Assembly: GCF_022899355.1 (NCBI RefSeq)
Contig: NZ_JALJCK010000002.1
Span: 372,001-436,000, forward strand
Length of the DNA: 64,000 nt
Source: Shinella yambaruensis
Lineage (GTDB): Bacteria > Pseudomonadota > Alphaproteobacteria > Rhizobiales > Rhizobiaceae
Direction of reading: 5' to 3'
Shown here piece after piece: positions 61,685-64,000 of the stretch. Within the stretch, counting starts at the first letter, position 1, and every line of letters starts with the position of its first letter. The position numbers and the translations under genes are program-made. The notes below the pieces were generated by a model that saw only the letters and a list, made by a program, of their open reading frames with translations, was not told the origin of the DNA and did no database searches.

Positions 61685-62434
61685 CTATCGAAGCAGGTTT
61701 CTCGTCATCTGCTCGCTCGTGGCGTCGTTTCGGAGCTTGTAGCCGGTTTGCGAGGACCGGACCGCGAACTCGCACTGATGCGCGTGATCGAGCGTTGCCT
61801 CACGAGCCGCTTCGGCATCGCCCTTCTTGATCGCATCGACGATACGCTGGTGTTCTTCCGCGACTTTCAGCGGCCGTTCGCCCACGCCCTGATAGTCCAG
61901 GCGGACGATCACCTGCCGGATCATCGTGCTGAGGAAGATCAGCATCTGGTTCTTGGTGGCGCGCGCCAGCAACACATGGAAGCGGTTTGCCTGGGTTTGG
62001 CAAAGCACGCGGTCCGTGGTGTTGGCGAGCATGATGTCGATCGATTCCTGGAGGGCGTCGATGTCTTCCTTCGTGTGCCGCTGTGTCGCCAACTCGGCTA
62101 TGATCGGCTCGATGTGTTCGAGCGTCTCGTGGACCTGGTCGATCGAGGTGTTCTGCAGCCGCATGAGCGTTGTGATCGCCGGCACGAACTTCAGCGGATC
62201 AGGCTCGCAGATCTCCGCGCCGCCGTTTCGGCCGGAGACCAGGCGGATGAGGCCTTCCGCTTCCAGCGTTCGCAAGGCCTCGCGGATGACCGCGCGGCTG
62301 AAGCCGAACTGCTCGATCAGATCCTTCTCCTGCGGCAGGCGGTCGCCGACGCGCAGCTTGCCGGCATCGACCGCCTCTCGAATCTGAGAGACGATCACCT
62401 GAGACGCTTTTCCGGGATTGGCTGAATCAAACAT
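61685..62434 (-). CDS. FadR-family (GntR) transcriptional regulator of the island
   Basis: 249-residue GntR regulator. Winged helix: GKASQVIVSQIREAVDAGKL, then FGFSRAVIREALRTLEAEGL; the all-helical FCD effector domain follows (EHIEPIIAELATQRH, ANRFHVLLARAT, DHAHQCEFAV). ATG 62434 gives the standard family length. A longer frame (ATG 62536) would put the start codon inside the operator-like site, so I prefer the shorter one, although its ribosome site AGGAAG is very close. The repeated ACTAGT-N2-ACT motifs across the island are its probable operators; carboxylic acids are common inducers. Confidence 0.85.
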   Translation of the reverse strand: MFDSANPGKASQVIVSQIREAVDAGKLRVGDRLPQEKDLIEQFGFSRAVIREALRTLEAEGLIRLVSGRNGGAEICEPDPLKFVPAITTLMRLQNTSIDQVHETLEHIEPIIAELATQRHTKEDIDALQESIDIMLANTTDRVLCQTQANRFHVLLARATKNQMLIFLSTMIRQVIVRLDYQGVGERPLKVAEEHQRIVDAIKKGDAEAAREATLDHAHQCEFAVRSSQTGYKLRNDATSEQMTRNLLR

Positions 62435-62522
62435 CTTCCTGGTCGCCGCCTGCGATGTGTCTTGCTGAGTATCCACCAGACTAAGGCCTCGCGCTGTTTC
62501 TCGATATCTGTCTATCGGGGTT

Positions 62523-62536
62523 ACTATTCTACTCAT
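62523..62536 (-). promoter_or_regulatory. FadR-type operator 5 (own gene)
   Basis: ACTATTCTACTCAT differs by one base in the core from ACTAGTGCACTCAT at 53941. On minus it carries TAGTAA, like the -10 elements of the other four promoters. This supports autoregulation. Confidence 0.5.
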
Positions 62537-62570
62537 ACCCAATCCGTCTTTGCATGTCTATCATACGCCC

Positions 62571-64000
62571 TCAGGGCGTTTGATCTGTCGGTCGCAGCCC
62601 TCCTTGCGTCGGATCGAGCCATGGCGCGACTTCACGCAGGGCCAAGGGTTTGACGGGCATTCGCGCCGTGTCGGGCGCCGGGATGCTGTCGGCGGCAGCG
62701 CAATACCGGCGGACGAGTTGCGCGACGGCAAAACCGCACATCCGCCCCTGGCATCTTCCCATGCCGGCACGCGTGCATTGCTTCACCGCTCGCTGGGCCC
62801 CGTCCCACATCTCGGCATGGTAGTCGATTTCCCTGCGAGGGACGGACTCGCATCGGCAGACGATCGTATCCGGCTTCGTGAGATCGAAGATCTTCGGCTT
62901 CAGCGCGAAGGACTTCAGCATGTGGTGAGCGAACTGCCGGCCGGCCGACCTGGTTCGCGACGCTGCCTCCCGTTTTTGGACCGCTTCCGGAGCAAGCCTG
63001 TGGCCCAGGTGCTCGAGAACGCTTGCGGCGGCAAGGATGCCCTCGGCCTTCGCCACGCGGTGCCCGCCAATTCCGGCGATTTCACCGGCAAGATAAACGC
63101 CTTCACGCGAGGTTTGGAGCTGACCGTCGGCTTTGACGAAGTGTGCCTGCTGAACCGGATCCCAGCGCAGCTCGCATCCCAGAAGCCGGGCTATCTGAAC
63201 ATTCGGCACGAAGCTGAAACTGGTCAGCAACGTATCGGCGGGTATCGTTCGGCGCGTTCCGGGAATCTCGCTGTGCGCAGCGTCGAATTCGGCGACCACG
63301 ACCGCACGCAGAGCGACATCGCCAACAGCTTCCACGACGCTGGTGCCCATGGAGACGTGAAGGCCCAGTCGCCGCATCCTGGCCAGGTACCCGAGCGCTT
63401 CCCGATAGATATGAAAATGCCTGTAGGGCTGCTTGACGCGGAGAGGCCAGAAGCGATCACGCGACAGTTCGCAGATTGCCGCCAGTTCGGCGCCTGCAGC
63501 CGCCAGCTGGGTCGATACCGGATACAGAAAGGGGCCTGTGCCGGCAATCACGACCTGTTTTCCGGGAAGAATCCCCTGGGCTTTCAAGAGGGTCTGGGCG
63601 GCCCCGGCCGTCATGACACCGGGCAGAGTCCATCCGGGAAACGGGATAACCCGTTCATGGGCGCCGGTGGCCAGAATGATCGCTCCCGCCGATATGCGCC
63701 CCGAATGTCCGCCCTGCGTATAAAGGATGGTCTTGCTGTCCTCGACGCCCCAAACGAGGGTGTCGGTGGAGATGGTTGCGTGATCGGCCTTGATCTTGCC
63801 AATCAGGTCGCGACCCGCCTCCTGCGAGGGGCCGACGATCGTTTCGGGCAGGGAGCCGGCCAGCCTGCTCTGACGATAATACTGGCCGCCGGGACGCGCA
63901 TTCTCGTCGAGAACGACGACGTTCACACCCGCATCGCTGAGGAGCGCGGCGGCCGAAAGGCCGGCCGGGCCGGCACCGATGACCAGGACGTCCGTGCTGG
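62571..64000 (-). CDS. FAD-dependent oxidoreductase with C-terminal [2Fe-2S] motif (5' end outside window)
   Basis: About 476 residues are visible and the frame runs off the right edge: STDVLVIGAGPAGLSAAALL gives the FAD site at the start of the visible part, and DENARPGGQYYRQS follows. The middle has IAGTGPFLYPVSTQLAAAGA as second nucleotide site. The C-terminal part has CRCE, then CTRAGMGRCQGRMCG, a BFD-like four-cysteine [2Fe-2S] cluster. Such proteins (HcnB, OoxA, SoxA-like) are the alpha subunits of heteromeric amine, opine or hydrogen-cyanide-type dehydrogenases, needing a partner encoded to the right. It is upstream of the FadR-type gene on the same strand. Confidence 0.83.
   Translation of the reverse strand, partial: STDVLVIGAGPAGLSAAALLSDAGVNVVVLDENARPGGQYYRQSRLAGSLPETIVGPSQEAGRDLIGKIKADHATISTDTLVWGVEDSKTILYTQGGHSGRISAGAIILATGAHERVIPFPGWTLPGVMTAGAAQTLLKAQGILPGKQVVIAGTGPFLYPVSTQLAAAGAELAAICELSRDRFWPLRVKQPYRHFHIYREALGYLARMRRLGLHVSMGTSVVEAVGDVALRAVVVAEFDAAHSEIPGTRRTIPADTLLTSFSFVPNVQIARLLGCELRWDPVQQAHFVKADGQLQTSREGVYLAGEIAGIGGHRVAKAEGILAAASVLEHLGHRLAPEAVQKREAASRTRSAGRQFAHHMLKSFALKPKIFDLTKPDTIVCRCESVPRREIDYHAEMWDGAQRAVKQCTRAGMGRCQGRMCGFAVAQLVRRYCAAADSIPAPDTARMPVKPLALREVAPWLDPTQGGLRPTDQTP

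Noticed and set aside
61685-62536. The longer FadR-type gene starting at 62536
   Set aside because: Its start codon lies within the operator-like site and it adds 34 residues before the helix-turn-helix that the family normally lacks. It remains possible.

Overview
The window looks like a GC-rich alphaproteobacterial replicon, most likely from the Rhizobiaceae (Sinorhizobium/Ensifer, Shinella or Rhizobium type). The reasons are an ectoine locus in the ehuABCD-eutABCDE order I know from Sinorhizobium meliloti, a RIME-like mosaic palindrome between genes, a D-aminopeptidase very close to the Ochrobactrum enzyme, and the density of ABC importers with small catabolic operons. I saw no tRNA, rRNA, CRISPR array, insertion sequence or phage gene. 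No gap between genes exceeds about 260 bases.

Layout. (1) 1-7054, +: a sugar-acid type operon, with an IlvD/Edd dehydratase (cut by the window edge), an RraA-like aldolase, KdgD, a second DapA-family lyase, a solute-binding protein without a transporter, and an Ldh2-family dehydrogenase. (2) 7159-8711: a GreA-like factor, then lrgAB on the minus strand. (3) 8927-11452, +: a copper block with a small secreted Met/Cys-rich protein, a Tat-exported multicopper oxidase and a cytochrome c gene broken by a frameshift. (4) 11588-24213: a D-peptide utilisation region. It has three unrelated D-aminopeptidase types (S12, P1/DmpA, M55/DppA), a D-amino acid aminotransferase, a divergent LysR regulator, an amidohydrolase and a complete dipeptide ABC importer. 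The two plus-strand operons around the LysR gene share a conserved promoter/operator block. (5) 24300-29273, +: an AcoR-like sigma-54 activator, a consensus -24/-12 promoter with an upstream palindrome, a butanediol-type dehydrogenase and a flavin monooxygenase with an NTF2-like N-terminus. (6) 29350-42933: ectoine/hydroxyectoine uptake and degradation, with doeD-doeC-asnC on minus and enuR, ehuABCD, eutABCDE on plus, closed by a strong hairpin. (7) 43040-64000: a large catabolic island that I cannot match to a described pathway.

The island carries an amino-acid type binding protein, tcuB-tcuA, an ABC permease fused to its ATPase, an ornithine-cyclodeaminase homologue, a DAO-type oxidase and an aldehyde dehydrogenase on minus. 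Divergent from these on plus are hydantoinase/oxoprolinase B and A, a TPP enzyme, an SDR, a class IV aminotransferase and a MaoC-like hydratase. A FadR-type regulator and a truncated FAD/[2Fe-2S] oxidoreductase close the window.

The most interesting observation is that the island has its own operator. The motif ACTAGT-N2-ACT, embedded in TTGMCA-N16-18-YAGTAW promoters, occurs at five places: both sides of the central divergent promoter, upstream of the fused ABC gene, upstream of the binding-protein gene and upstream of the FadR-type gene. That ties the scattered genes into one regulon, probably for an imported amino-acid-like or carboxylic compound that I cannot identify from the sequence.
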